Below are positions 18,710 to 27,014 of a stretch of 64,000 bases of DNA, piece after piece. The stretch covers positions 124,096 through 188,095 of the forward strand of contig NZ_LMSD01000040.1 of the NCBI RefSeq assembly GCF_001428045.1, written 5' to 3'. Every line of letters begins with the position of its first letter. Position 1 is the first letter of the stretch. The notes under the pieces were generated by a model, which saw only the letters and a program-made list of their open reading frames with translations, was not told the origin of the DNA and searched no databases. Position numbers and translations under genes: made by a program. Origin of the DNA: Paenibacillus sp. Soil750 (GTDB taxonomy: Bacteria; Bacillota; Bacilli; Paenibacillales; NBRC-103111).

Positions 18710-19333
18710 ATGATGCACTTTCTACTATTAGGAGCAACTGGCCGTGTGGGGCAGCGAGTTCTAGCTCAAGCTCTGCAGGATGGTCATGAGATAACCGCAG
18801 TCGTGCGGAGTATGGATAAAATATCACTGCTTTCCGACCGCCTCACCTTGCTGCAAGGCAATGCCTGTTCCGCAGAGGATCTTGCGGGCGCCATGACTGG
18901 CGTAGACGCCGTCGTGAGCTGCCTTGGCACCGATGGCGGCACCGTGCTAACCGAGGCGACGCCCCTGCTCATCGCGGCGATGAAAGCCGCCGGCGTGAGC
19001 CGCGTGGTCACCGTCGGCACGGCCGGCATCTTGCAGAGCCGGGAACATCCGGGTCATCTGCGCTTTGAAGCGCCGGATACGCGGCGCTCGTCGACCCGCG
19101 CGGCCGAGGAGCACCGCCAGGCGTGGGCGCTGCTCGCCGCATCGGGCCTACGTTGGACGGTCGTGTGTCCAACGTATTTGCCCGACGGCGAAGCGCAGGG
19201 TCAGTTCCGCGCAGAGCGCGACTTCTTGCCGGACGGCGGCACGTCCATCTCCGTCGGCGACACTGCGGCGTTCACCTACCGCGCCGCGGTGGAGGACGCG
19301 TATGTCGGCTGCCGCGTGGGGTTGGCTTATTAG
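18710..19333 (+). CDS. NAD(P)-binding SDR-like protein (NmrA/BVR-B type)
   Basis: Single-domain Rossmann protein of 207 residues. The N-terminus MHFLLLGATGRVGQRVL carries the GxxGxxG dinucleotide-binding motif of atypical SDRs, followed by the DAVVSCLG and SRVVTVGTAGIL strands. It lacks a clear YxxxK catalytic pair, so it may be a flavin/biliverdin reductase-like or regulatory NAD(P)H-binding protein. AGGAG sits just before the first of two tandem ATG codons. From about 18870 the GC content rises sharply compared with its neighbours. It stands alone, divergent from the rluF-type gene. Confidence 0.8.
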   Translation: MMHFLLLGATGRVGQRVLAQALQDGHEITAVVRSMDKISLLSDRLTLLQGNACSAEDLAGAMTGVDAVVSCLGTDGGTVLTEATPLLIAAMKAAGVSRVVTVGTAGILQSREHPGHLRFEAPDTRRSSTRAAEEHRQAWALLAASGLRWTVVCPTYLPDGEAQGQFRAERDFLPDGGTSISVGDTAAFTYRAAVEDAYVGCRVGLAY

Positions 19334-19374
19334 TAGTGGTGTTGTGAACAGCGCCAACCTGCACCCATCCCTCG

Positions 19375-19561
19375 TATAACGGACACAGACGACGTTAATC
19401 AGTCATTTAACTGGATTCGCCTGTTCTATCGGACAACATGGCCGTTATTCTCATGTTTCTGGCGTAATATTGCCTCTCAAATAGTAAATAACGGCACTGA
19501 TGTCCGTTACACGAAGAAACTGTCTGCTTACTTCAAAATAGCGGCGCTGGTGTCCGTTAGA
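19375..19561. repeat. Four-motif intergenic element, family B
   Basis: In the gap between the convergent SDR gene and the small membrane protein gene. Forward motifs at 19375-19400 and 19426-19451 are followed by reverse motifs at 19486-19510 and 19534-19561. Forward core: AACGGACANCAGNGCCGTTA, itself palindromic (AACGG...CCGTT). Motif starts are spaced 51, 60 and 48 bp, the same geometry as families A and C. Confidence 0.75.
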
Positions 19562-19649
19562 ATTACACAGGCCGTGGGAGGGCGTTAACGCGGAGACTGC
19601 CAAAATCGACTTCTCAGCCATACTAATTAGCTATATTTCCTGTTTAACA

Positions 19650-19690
19650 AAAAAAACGGATGCGCGCCACTTCGGCGCCATCCGTTTTTT
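19650..19690 (-). terminator. Terminator after the small membrane protein gene
   Basis: On the - strand AAAAAACGGATGG...CGCATCCG form a strong stem around GCGCCGAAGTGGCG, followed by eight Ts. Confidence 0.9.
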
Positions 19691-19698
19691 CACTACAT

Positions 19699-20010
19699 CT
19701 AGTAGTTGTTTCTTCTCTTGGACAACTCTCTCATATTCAAGCCCGACACGACAATTCCGCCAAAGCGGAATACATAACCAAGCAAAGGAATGAGACTTAA
19801 GAAGGCCAATGCGATGTTGATGATCGTTTTCAGCGTAGTTCCATTGCCCGTGAGGATAGCAAACACCAAATTCACGAAGACCAATGGAATGACCCAAGCG
19901 CATGACCATGCATACACGAATGGGATTAATCCAAGTAAATACCCTACTGCAATAGCTACTTCGGATAATATCTGCAACAGGTTAAGCAAACGAATTGTAT
20001 CTGAGCGCAT
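19699..20010 (-). CDS. Small integral membrane protein, unknown function
   Basis: Protein of 103 residues with three hydrophobic segments (about 10-30, 33-55 and 62-85) and a basic, polar C-terminus (LSKRRNNY). GGAGGAG lies five bases before the ATG at 20010; an upstream in-frame ATG is less well placed. It has its own strong terminator. The downstream neighbour on the same strand is the SDR gene in opposite orientation, and the exporter operon ends about 100 bases upstream. I do not recognise the family. Confidence 0.7.
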   Translation of the reverse strand: MRSDTIRLLNLLQILSEVAIAVGYLLGLIPFVYAWSCAWVIPLVFVNLVFAILTGNGTTLKTIINIALAFLSLIPLLGYVFRFGGIVVSGLNMRELSKRRNNY

Positions 20011-20112
20011 AATTTCTCCTCCACTTCCCATAAGCATCAATTTGCTTTATTGTAGCATATTGGAAAGTCAGCGTCGTTAGCCTTTTGTCGAGATTCGTCT
20101 ACGACTCGCGAC

Positions 20113-22236
20113 CTAGATCTTATGCCCAATCGATTCGCCAGCTACCGGCTCGCTACTTGGTTCGCCGCTCTCCGCAGCGGCGGCAATTTCCGGATGTCCA
20201 GCTTGCAGCTGGTACATCTGGTAGTACCGCCCGAGGAGCCCCATGAGCTCCTCATGCGTACCACGCTCGACGATCTCGCCGTGGTCGAGCACAAGAATCA
20301 AGTCGGCGCTGCGAATCGTCGACAGCCTATGGGCAATGATGAAGGTGGTCCGCCCCTTCTTCAATACATCGAGCGCGGCCTGAATGATGGCCTCGGTCTC
20401 CGTGTCGATGGAGGCCGTCGCCTCATCGAGGATCAAGATTGCCGGGTCGAACGCCAACGCCCGGGCGAATGAAATCAGCTGCCGCTGCCCAGCAGACAGC
20501 GTGCTGCCCTTCTCGATGACCGGCTCATCGAGGCCATGCGGCAGCGCACCAAGCATCTCCGCTGCGCCAACCTCGCGCAGCGCCGCCTCCACCCGTTCCC
20601 GGGTGATGGACGGATCGTCCAAGGAGACATTGGACGCAATCGTCCCCGTGAACAGGAACGGATCCTGCAGCACGATGCCCATGTGCTGGCGAAGCTGCTG
20701 CTTCGATAGCTCGCGAATATCGCGGCCATCCACCGTGATGCGGCCTTCATTGACCTCATAGAAGCGGAATAACAGATTCAAGATCGAACTTTTACCCGAA
20801 CCGGTATGCCCTACTAAGGCAACCGTCTGCCCTTGTTTAGCCTCGAAAGAGATGTCTTTGAGCACATCCTCCCCTTCTTTGTAGGCGAAGCGAACGTGCT
20901 CGAAGCTCACGTGACCTTTGTAGCGGTCTGCTTTTTCAGCGACAACGTCAATGCCCTTTTCATCCAGCAGCTCGAACACACGGTCAGCCGACACAAGCGC
21001 TCGCTCCAAATTCGGCAGCTGATTCACGATACCTACCATCGGATGGAACATCCGGTTGAGGTAATCGACGAAGGCATAGAGCACGCCAACCGTAATCACC
21101 GCATTAAGCGCACTGCCGCCCACATACCAGATCAACCCGAAGAAGAACAGGTTCCGCACCACGTTCATCAAGTTATGAGAGGTTAAGGAATTCAAGCTGA
21201 GCAGCTTATTTTGATAGTGCGTATACTCTTCATTCAAAACCTCAAATTCCTCAATCGTTTCCTTTTGCCGGCGAAAAGCTCGGATGATCGTCATCCCTTG
21301 GATCGCCTCATTGATCATCCCGTTGATGCTGCTGATCCGTTCGCGAATTTCATGATTAATCGTCGACGCATACTTACGGTAAACAATAATCCACGCTATC
21401 AGCAGTGGAATGACCGGCAGTGTGAAGAGAGCCAGACGGACGTCGAGAATAAAGATGGCCGCGATAATGCCCAGAATGTAAATCGTGCCTGTAAAAAAGT
21501 TCGCCAACACCTGCACATACAGATCTCGGACCGACTCCGTGTCGTTTGTGATGCGTGAAACGATTTTGCCTGCAGGCTGATTATCAAAATAGTTGATCGG
21601 CAATCGCTGAATTTGCGCGAACACATCCCTGCGCATGCGCTGAATGATGCGATTCGCTGCCGCTTGCAGCAAATATCTCTGTCCGTAGGTAAAGCCTGCC
21701 CCCACGAAAATCAAGATCACATAGAATCCCGCCAGCTTCATTAACTCTGCAAATTGCGGTTGATAAAAGTTATACAGCTCCTGCACACTCAGCTTCTGAA
21801 CGGCATACTCTGCCTGTTCCGTGCCTTGTGTAACCAGCAGCTTTCCGTCATCCGTCAGCTTGCGGACGCCATCCCAAGGGAGGGCTTGATCCAGCCATAC
21901 GAACTTACTGCCCACTTGTAGGATACGAACCTCTTTGCCCCTCGGCTCGCCCTCTGCGAAGTTATCACTCCGCTTGTAAAAAGTCTGCTCAAAAGCAACA
22001 GCCTTGTCGCTCTTCGTCGCCGACTGCGTCTCAAACCACGGCTTTTCAATGCCGAGAATGTGCGTGTCGATCATGTGCTTCGCAATGAAAGGACCCGCCA
22101 GCTCGGTCGCGACAGCCAAGGAAAGAAATACTAAGGCGATGAGCAAGGTTTGCTTGAATTTGGCTGCGTATTGGAACAACCGTTTTCCGGTTTGTTTCGT
22201 TGATTTGGTTTGTTTCGTTTGTTGCGTTTGTGTCAT
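20113..22236 (-). CDS. bmrD: Heterodimeric multidrug ABC exporter, BmrD-like half
   Basis: Half-transporter of 707 residues: a membrane domain with six helices, then one ABC cassette with Walker A GHTGSGKSS, signature TLSAGQRQLISFARA, Walker B ILILDEATASID and H-loop IAHRLSTI. Its catalytic Glu is intact. An insertion of roughly 100 residues between helices 1 and 2 (about 60-160) matches the larger partner of BmrCD-type exporters. The Bacillus counterpart YheH/BmrD is of similar length. The ATG at 22236 has AGGTGAG seven to eight bases upstream; a GTG four codons earlier is less likely. It follows the BmrC-like gene in the same operon. The 3' third is markedly GC-rich. Confidence 0.88.
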   Translation of the reverse strand: MTQTQQTKQTKSTKQTGKRLFQYAAKFKQTLLIALVFLSLAVATELAGPFIAKHMIDTHILGIEKPWFETQSATKSDKAVAFEQTFYKRSDNFAEGEPRGKEVRILQVGSKFVWLDQALPWDGVRKLTDDGKLLVTQGTEQAEYAVQKLSVQELYNFYQPQFAELMKLAGFYVILIFVGAGFTYGQRYLLQAAANRIIQRMRRDVFAQIQRLPINYFDNQPAGKIVSRITNDTESVRDLYVQVLANFFTGTIYILGIIAAIFILDVRLALFTLPVIPLLIAWIIVYRKYASTINHEIRERISSINGMINEAIQGMTIIRAFRRQKETIEEFEVLNEEYTHYQNKLLSLNSLTSHNLMNVVRNLFFFGLIWYVGGSALNAVITVGVLYAFVDYLNRMFHPMVGIVNQLPNLERALVSADRVFELLDEKGIDVVAEKADRYKGHVSFEHVRFAYKEGEDVLKDISFEAKQGQTVALVGHTGSGKSSILNLLFRFYEVNEGRITVDGRDIRELSKQQLRQHMGIVLQDPFLFTGTIASNVSLDDPSITRERVEAALREVGAAEMLGALPHGLDEPVIEKGSTLSAGQRQLISFARALAFDPAILILDEATASIDTETEAIIQAALDVLKKGRTTFIIAHRLSTIRSADLILVLDHGEIVERGTHEELMGLLGRYYQMYQLQAGHPEIAAAAESGEPSSEPVAGESIGHKI

Positions 22237-22298
22237 CAGGAGTCTCACCTACTTTTCTTTTGTCTCGTATAGTTGGGGGCTCGAGTTGCCCCCCTCAT

Positions 22299-24050
22299 CT
22301 ATTCCATCCCAACCGTCTGCTCTTCGAGCTGTTGACGGTCATACTGCTCTTTATACCAGCCGCCGAGCACGAGAAGCTGCTCATGTGTGCCTTCTTCGAT
22401 GATATAGCCCTCATCAAGTACGACAATCCAATCGGCATGCTGCACGGCGGAGAGTCGGTGCGTGGTGATGAGGGTTGTTTTGCCTGCGCGTTCCGTGCGA
22501 ATGCCGCTAATAATCTCGGCCTCCGTCTTCGCATCGACCGCAGATAGCGCGTCGTCGAGCAGGAGGATCTCCGGATCGACGTACAACGCCCTCGCAATGG
22601 ATACGCGCTGCTTCTGACCGCCGGATAAGGCAACGCCTTTTTCCCCGACGAGTGTCTGCAGACCTTCCGGCAGGAACTCAACGTCCTTGCGGAAAGCGGC
22701 CAGATCAAGCGCACGCATTAACTCTTCTTCGGTGCCTTGCCCCTTGCCGAACATGATGTTTTCGCGAACGCTTTTGGAGAAGAGAATCGGTTCCTGCGGC
22801 ACATATCCGATCCAACCATGGAGCGTATCGATCGCGATCTGTTCGATTGGCGTATCCGTGATCGTGATCGCGCCCTGACCGATAGGGTACTCGCGAAGCA
22901 GCTGCTTCAGCAGGGTTGTTTTGCCGCTGCCTGTTCGGCCGACTATGCCGAGCGTCTGTCCGCGTTCTAAGCGGAACGTCATGTTAACCAAATTATCGAT
23001 GGATGAGGACGGGTAACGGAACGTTACATGATTAAAATGGATAGAATCCGGCTGCAGCTGGGTTGCAGCGTTCGGTATTTCTTTAACATCTGGCTTGTAG
23101 CCGAGTGTCTCGTTAACACGATCTAAGGATGCATTCCCGCGCTGCATGATGTTCATCAGCTCACCAATCGCAAACATCGGCCAGATCAGCATACCTAGGA
23201 AGGTATTGAAAGACACTAGCTCTCCGAGCGTCAGCTCACTGTGGAACACGAGATAACCACCGTAACAAAGTCCAATTAGGTAGGAAATACCAACCAGAAT
23301 TTTGACCGTTGGTTCAAAAAGAGCGTCAATAACGGCTACTGCGATATTTTTGCGATAGACGTCGTCCGTCATCGCCGCGAAATTATGTTCACTTGCCTTC
23401 TCCTGCACGAATGCCCGGATGACCCGAACGCCTGCGATAGTTTCCAGGACGCGGTCATTCATTTGACCGAAAGCATCCTGTGCGAGGATGAATCTTTCGT
23501 GAATACGGCTACCGAAAATCGTAATCGCAACGGCCATAATCGGCAGGGGTACAATCGAGGCAAGTGTCAGCTTCCAGCTAATGAAGAAGCCCATCATACT
23601 CAGAATCGTTAACATAAACAGCGTCGAATCGACGAAAGTTAGAATCCCAAAGCCTGCGGTTGTCGATACCGATTGCAAATCATTCGTCGCTCTAGCCATC
23701 AGATCGCCCGTACGGTTGCGCTCATAGAAGGTAGGCGTCATCCGCAGCAGCTGCCGCATGAATCGGGAGCGCAGAACACGTTCAAGTACGAAGGCGCCGC
23801 CGAACAGCTGGTACAGCCAAATGTAAGACAGCCCGTAGCTTACGATGATGAGTGCACCCCAAAAGGCGAGTAATTGCGCTAATTTGGCCCCCGATAAAGT
23901 ACCCATGTGTATCCCATCAATCGCGTAACCAATCAGCTTTGGCGGTAAAACGTCGATGATGCCGACGATGATCAGCAGCCCAATCGCAAGGCTGTAGCGT
24001 TTCCAGTTCATTTTAAAAAACCAAGCTAATTTCTTTAATACAGTAAACAT
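22299..24050 (-). CDS. bmrC: Heterodimeric multidrug ABC exporter, BmrC-like half
   Basis: Half-transporter of 583 residues with six membrane helices and one ABC cassette: Walker A GRTGSGKTT, signature ALSGGQKQRVSIARA, Walker B ILLLDDALSAVD, H-loop TTHRLSAV. The residue after the Walker B aspartate is Asp instead of the catalytic Glu, so this half contributes a degenerate ATP site, as known for BmrC and related heterodimers, while the downstream partner keeps the Glu. Length and order (leader peptide, C, D) match Bacillus bmrBCD. Expression is probably controlled by the leader peptide and attenuator at 24143-24322. Expected role: export of antibiotics and other amphiphiles. Confidence 0.9.
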   Translation of the reverse strand: MFTVLKKLAWFFKMNWKRYSLAIGLLIIVGIIDVLPPKLIGYAIDGIHMGTLSGAKLAQLLAFWGALIIVSYGLSYIWLYQLFGGAFVLERVLRSRFMRQLLRMTPTFYERNRTGDLMARATNDLQSVSTTAGFGILTFVDSTLFMLTILSMMGFFISWKLTLASIVPLPIMAVAITIFGSRIHERFILAQDAFGQMNDRVLETIAGVRVIRAFVQEKASEHNFAAMTDDVYRKNIAVAVIDALFEPTVKILVGISYLIGLCYGGYLVFHSELTLGELVSFNTFLGMLIWPMFAIGELMNIMQRGNASLDRVNETLGYKPDVKEIPNAATQLQPDSIHFNHVTFRYPSSSIDNLVNMTFRLERGQTLGIVGRTGSGKTTLLKQLLREYPIGQGAITITDTPIEQIAIDTLHGWIGYVPQEPILFSKSVRENIMFGKGQGTEEELMRALDLAAFRKDVEFLPEGLQTLVGEKGVALSGGQKQRVSIARALYVDPEILLLDDALSAVDAKTEAEIISGIRTERAGKTTLITTHRLSAVQHADWIVVLDEGYIIEEGTHEQLLVLGGWYKEQYDRQQLEEQTVGME

Positions 24051-24142
24051 ACGATCTTGTCACTCCTCTCAAATGGCGCATAGACACCTAAAGACGCAAA
24101 AAGACATACCGCACGCAGCGATATGCCTTCTATAGAAACAGA

Positions 24143-24177
24143 AAAGCGCTCGTTACGAACTTCGTAACCCGCGCTTC
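24143..24177 (-). terminator. Leader attenuator upstream of the exporter operon
   Basis: On the - strand AAGCGC..GTTACGAA pairs with TTCGTAAC..GCGCTT (6 and 8 bp, separated by a 2x2 internal loop), followed by TTTTCTGTTTC. It lies 26 bases after the leader-peptide stop and about 90 bases before the first exporter gene, so it would abort transcription unless remodelled. Confidence 0.85.
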
Positions 24178-24202
24178 ACAACTTAACGTATGGGAAGGGG
24201 TG

Positions 24203-24322
24203 CTAACAGCCGAACATGCGTATGCAGTCGCTCGGGCTAACCAGCGGGTTACCATCTATGAAATTAGGTTGGACTTGTATCCGTTTATGATGTGCGCTAA
24301 ATACAATAACCTTGTTATCCAT
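24203..24322 (-). CDS. 39-residue leader peptide of the exporter operon (BmrB-like)
   Basis: Short frame with a strong GGGGGG ribosome binding site six bases before its ATG. It encodes 39 residues beginning MDNKVIVFSAHHKRIQVQ and ending PSDCIRMFGC. It sits between a good sigma-A-type promoter (24412-24441) and an intrinsic terminator (24143-24177) in front of the exporter genes. In Bacillus subtilis, bmrB plays this role: ribosome stalling in the leader under translation inhibitors prevents terminator folding and turns on bmrCD. I infer the same logic here from the arrangement; the peptide's stall site is not identifiable by eye. Confidence 0.8.
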   Translation of the reverse strand: MDNKVIVFSAHHKRIQVQPNFIDGNPLVSPSDCIRMFGC

Positions 24323-24411
24323 AGTGAACCCCCCTGTTTCGTTTGATGAGCCTGGCACGTTAGGTGCCTGTTAACTTTTCCAAAAGCTGTCTATTCGATC
24401 CTTACAGGGTG

Positions 24412-24441
24412 ATCTTACCATCCCACTTCTGAACATGTCAA
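24412..24441 (-). promoter_or_regulatory. Promoter of the leader peptide/exporter operon
   Basis: On the - strand TTGACA (24436-24441), 18 bases, then TAAGAT (24412-24417). The transcript would begin near 24405, giving a leader of about 350 nt that contains the GGCAC/GTGCC hairpin, the 39-codon frame and the terminator. Confidence 0.7.
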
Positions 24442-24594
24442 TCGGAGAAAAAGATTAAAATGCAACTCTCCCAGCCCGATATTTCCGATGTCTATACTCG
24501 TGATGAGAAGGCTTTCAAATGTCACACATGTTTCAAATTCATCGGGCATATGGATAGATTAGGAGTTCATCACGCCTCAAGGGAGTGAATGCAC

Positions 24595-24768
24595 ATGGTC
24601 GATCAAGTGTTTGCATTAATGGGATGGATTGTGGGATTCGGAACGATCATCGGTGGCGTTATTACAGCTACAGCAAGGTTTGTCTCGAAGGACTCAACAG
24701 CGTATGACATGGTTTTTTTGTGGGACAACCGGTATACATTAGAGGAGTTAGAGTTGGAGTTGAAATAA
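24595..24768 (+). CDS. Small membrane protein (57 residues)
   Basis: Short frame with GGGAGTG upstream of its ATG and a strong terminator right after the stop. The product has one glycine-rich hydrophobic segment (about residues 5-28: VFALMGWIVGFGTIIGGVIT) followed by a polar, Glu- and Leu-rich tail ending ELELELK. It is divergent from the exporter leader and convergent with the kinase gene. No family recognised. The upstream 270 bases shared with the exporter promoter contain a long-range inverted pair GCCCGAT/ATCGGGC but no promoter I can place firmly. Confidence 0.65.
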   Translation: MVDQVFALMGWIVGFGTIIGGVITATARFVSKDSTAYDMVFLWDNRYTLEELELELK

Positions 24769-24773
24769 AAGAG

Positions 24774-24808
24774 AGAACGCCGTCCATAACGGACGGCGTT
24801 CTTTTTAA
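24774..24808. terminator. Bidirectional terminator
   Basis: Perfect 12-bp stem AGAACGCCGTCC / GGACGGCGTTCT with a five-base loop. TTTTTAAG follows on the + strand and CTCTTTTATTTC on the - strand, serving the 57-residue protein gene and the convergent kinase gene. Confidence 0.9.
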
Positions 24809-24809
24809 G

Positions 24810-27014
24810 CTATAGCAATTCTTGCGGCGCTATCAGCACATCGCGTTTTTCAAATTCGGCAATAACTTTGAATTGGTCACCATCAATATCAATCGTGAGT
24901 GTGCCCCCTTGTAGCTCAACGATGCTCTTGGCTATGGCGAGGCCGAGACCGGAACCTTCCGTTCCCCGAGACTGGTCGCCGCGCTTGAAGCGTTCGAACA
25001 GCTCCTCTACGCCATAATTCAACTCGTGGAGCGAGATATTCTGAATGATGAGGATAACGCGCTCTATATTTTCCGTCAACGTAACGTAGACACGTGTTCC
25101 CGGCAAGGCATATTTCAAGGCGTTGCCGATGAGATTCTCGAAGACGCGCCATGTTTTTTTGCCATCCAGCAGCGCATACATATGCGGGCTTTGCACATTT
25201 ACGCGGAAAGTCAGCGTGGATGCCTCGATTTTGTCGCTGAACTCCGCCAAGGCCTGTGTCAGTAAGGCGGAAACGTCGACTTTTTCCCAATGCAGCTCTG
25301 TAGCCCCGCTTGCCATCTTCGATGCCTCGAAAAGATCTTCGATGAGCACCTTGAGACGCTGCGTTTTCCGATCGAGCACCTCGAGATAGTGGGTAGATTG
25401 GTCGGCAGACAAGCCTTCTTTTTTGAGCAAATCCACATAATTGATAATGGAGGTTAACGGTGTTTTCAAATCATGGGAAACATTCGTAATCAACTCTGTT
25501 TTGAGACGATCACTGACGCGTTGTTTCTCTAGCGAAAGCTGCAGACCGTACTTCAAATTGTTAATGTTCATCGCCATCCGGGACAATTGGCCTTTTCCTT
25601 TGGCAGGAAGGGTCACATCAAAGTTACCTTGCGACATTTGTTCCACGCCTTTGATAATGGCGCGAAGCTGCTTGATCTTCCGCATCATATAAGGCAGTAC
25701 CACGAGCAGGAACATAATGTACCAGACGAACGTAAAGACGATTACAGCCTCTTCTCCGCTAGAAGCAACTACACACACGGGCAAGAAGCCCATGATCCCG
25801 ATAATCGCCATAAAGACTAGCAGCTTGAACAACAATCCTCTTTGCTCAAGCGTGTCTTTCAGGGTTTGCCAGAATGATGCAGTTAAGCTGCTTCTCCATT
25901 CCATGGCGAGATTTCCAGGATATCTAAGCAGTGCGACTGCACCACGAAGGCCGTTATATACAATAACAAGTAATGCGGAAGCGATTAGGACAATGCTTAT
26001 TTGATATAAGCTTACATAGGTCGGAGACCAGTAATATAGCTCAGCATCGAAGAGGATACCGAACAGTGCAGCAGCCGCAATAAAAGTTGTCCAAGCCCGA
26101 ACATCGATCGGCAATCGTTCCCTTACCACCGTTTGGATATCGATCAGCGATGGGTTATCTCCCCGATGTTTTCTTGCCAAGTAGGTTAGCCCGATTGTGA
26201 GAACCACAAGCGCTGCTAGCCAGTAAACCGTTGCTGTTGCTTGCTGCTTTTGAGATTCATAAGTGAGATAATCCGCTTGAATAATGCCCGAGCCTTGTGA
26301 TGGGTTTAAAATGTAGTACGTAGCTTTGACCTGATCAACATTCATTTGGTACGAAAATCGATTCGGTTCATCTATCTTGGGCAATGTCAGTGTATACATG
26401 AACGCTTGTTGATCGATCTTTTTTTGCAGCGCTTCAGACGAGATATTGCTATAGGTTTCGCCGGTTTTCAAGTTTTTCACGACGTAGTAAAGCGATTTCA
26501 CACGGTTATCCAGACTCGTCTTGGCCGCCATGAATTGCTTTTGTTTTGCCGTGATTGCGGTCTTCAGATTTTGTTGAAAAGTCGCTTCCATCTCCTTATT
26601 CAACTCCGCAATTTTCGTATCTCTTTCAGCTTCCAGTCGATCTACTTCTGCATTGTCATCACGACTTCGAGCATTATCTATACGCGATCTGTACTTCTCC
26701 TGCAAATTGTTCAAGCGATCCTGTACGGTCCGTTCCGCGTCACGCTTCACATTATAATAGTCATTATTGCCGAGCTGCTCTTCTGGTGTTTTCTCACTGA
26801 AATGCGGAGCCTCCAGATGATACAATTGAATATTCTCATAGACGGAATTTATCTCCCTCTCGAATGCCCCGCTTTTGAAATAAGCATCCTCACCGAAGTA
26901 CACGCTGTTCTTATAGGCATTCGTTGCCGCGAATAACGTCAGTGTCCACATGATGACAACACCGACCAGCAACACCAGGGAGATTGATCTACTTCTCCAT
27001 TTTGTAACCAACAC
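24810..27014 (-). CDS. Multi-pass sensor histidine kinase
   Basis: Membrane kinase of 734 residues. One membrane segment at about 12-32, an extracellular coiled-coil-rich region (about 33-255), then five or so further hydrophobic segments to about 445, a HAMP-like linker (RAIIKGVEQMSQGNFDVTLP), HisKA box NVSHDLKTPLTSI and the ATPase domain with NLIGNALKYALPG and GSGLGLAIAKS. The extra helices after the extracellular domain set it apart from standard two-helix sensors and resemble kinases that sense the cell envelope or partner with transporters. It overlaps the upstream response regulator gene by 26 bases, so they form one operon. A GTG start follows GGTGGT. The signal is unknown. Confidence 0.9.
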   Translation of the reverse strand: MLVTKWRSRSISLVLLVGVVIMWTLTLFAATNAYKNSVYFGEDAYFKSGAFEREINSVYENIQLYHLEAPHFSEKTPEEQLGNNDYYNVKRDAERTVQDRLNNLQEKYRSRIDNARSRDDNAEVDRLEAERDTKIAELNKEMEATFQQNLKTAITAKQKQFMAAKTSLDNRVKSLYYVVKNLKTGETYSNISSEALQKKIDQQAFMYTLTLPKIDEPNRFSYQMNVDQVKATYYILNPSQGSGIIQADYLTYESQKQQATATVYWLAALVVLTIGLTYLARKHRGDNPSLIDIQTVVRERLPIDVRAWTTFIAAAALFGILFDAELYYWSPTYVSLYQISIVLIASALLVIVYNGLRGAVALLRYPGNLAMEWRSSLTASFWQTLKDTLEQRGLLFKLLVFMAIIGIMGFLPVCVVASSGEEAVIVFTFVWYIMFLLVVLPYMMRKIKQLRAIIKGVEQMSQGNFDVTLPAKGKGQLSRMAMNINNLKYGLQLSLEKQRVSDRLKTELITNVSHDLKTPLTSIINYVDLLKKEGLSADQSTHYLEVLDRKTQRLKVLIEDLFEASKMASGATELHWEKVDVSALLTQALAEFSDKIEASTLTFRVNVQSPHMYALLDGKKTWRVFENLIGNALKYALPGTRVYVTLTENIERVILIIQNISLHELNYGVEELFERFKRGDQSRGTEGSGLGLAIAKSIVELQGGTLTIDIDGDQFKVIAEFEKRDVLIAPQELL

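Noticed and set aside
18784..19357. Several overlapping frames on both strands in the GC-rich SDR gene
   Set aside because: High GC reduces stop codons in all frames. Only the SDR frame has a recognisable Rossmann motif and an AGGAG site.
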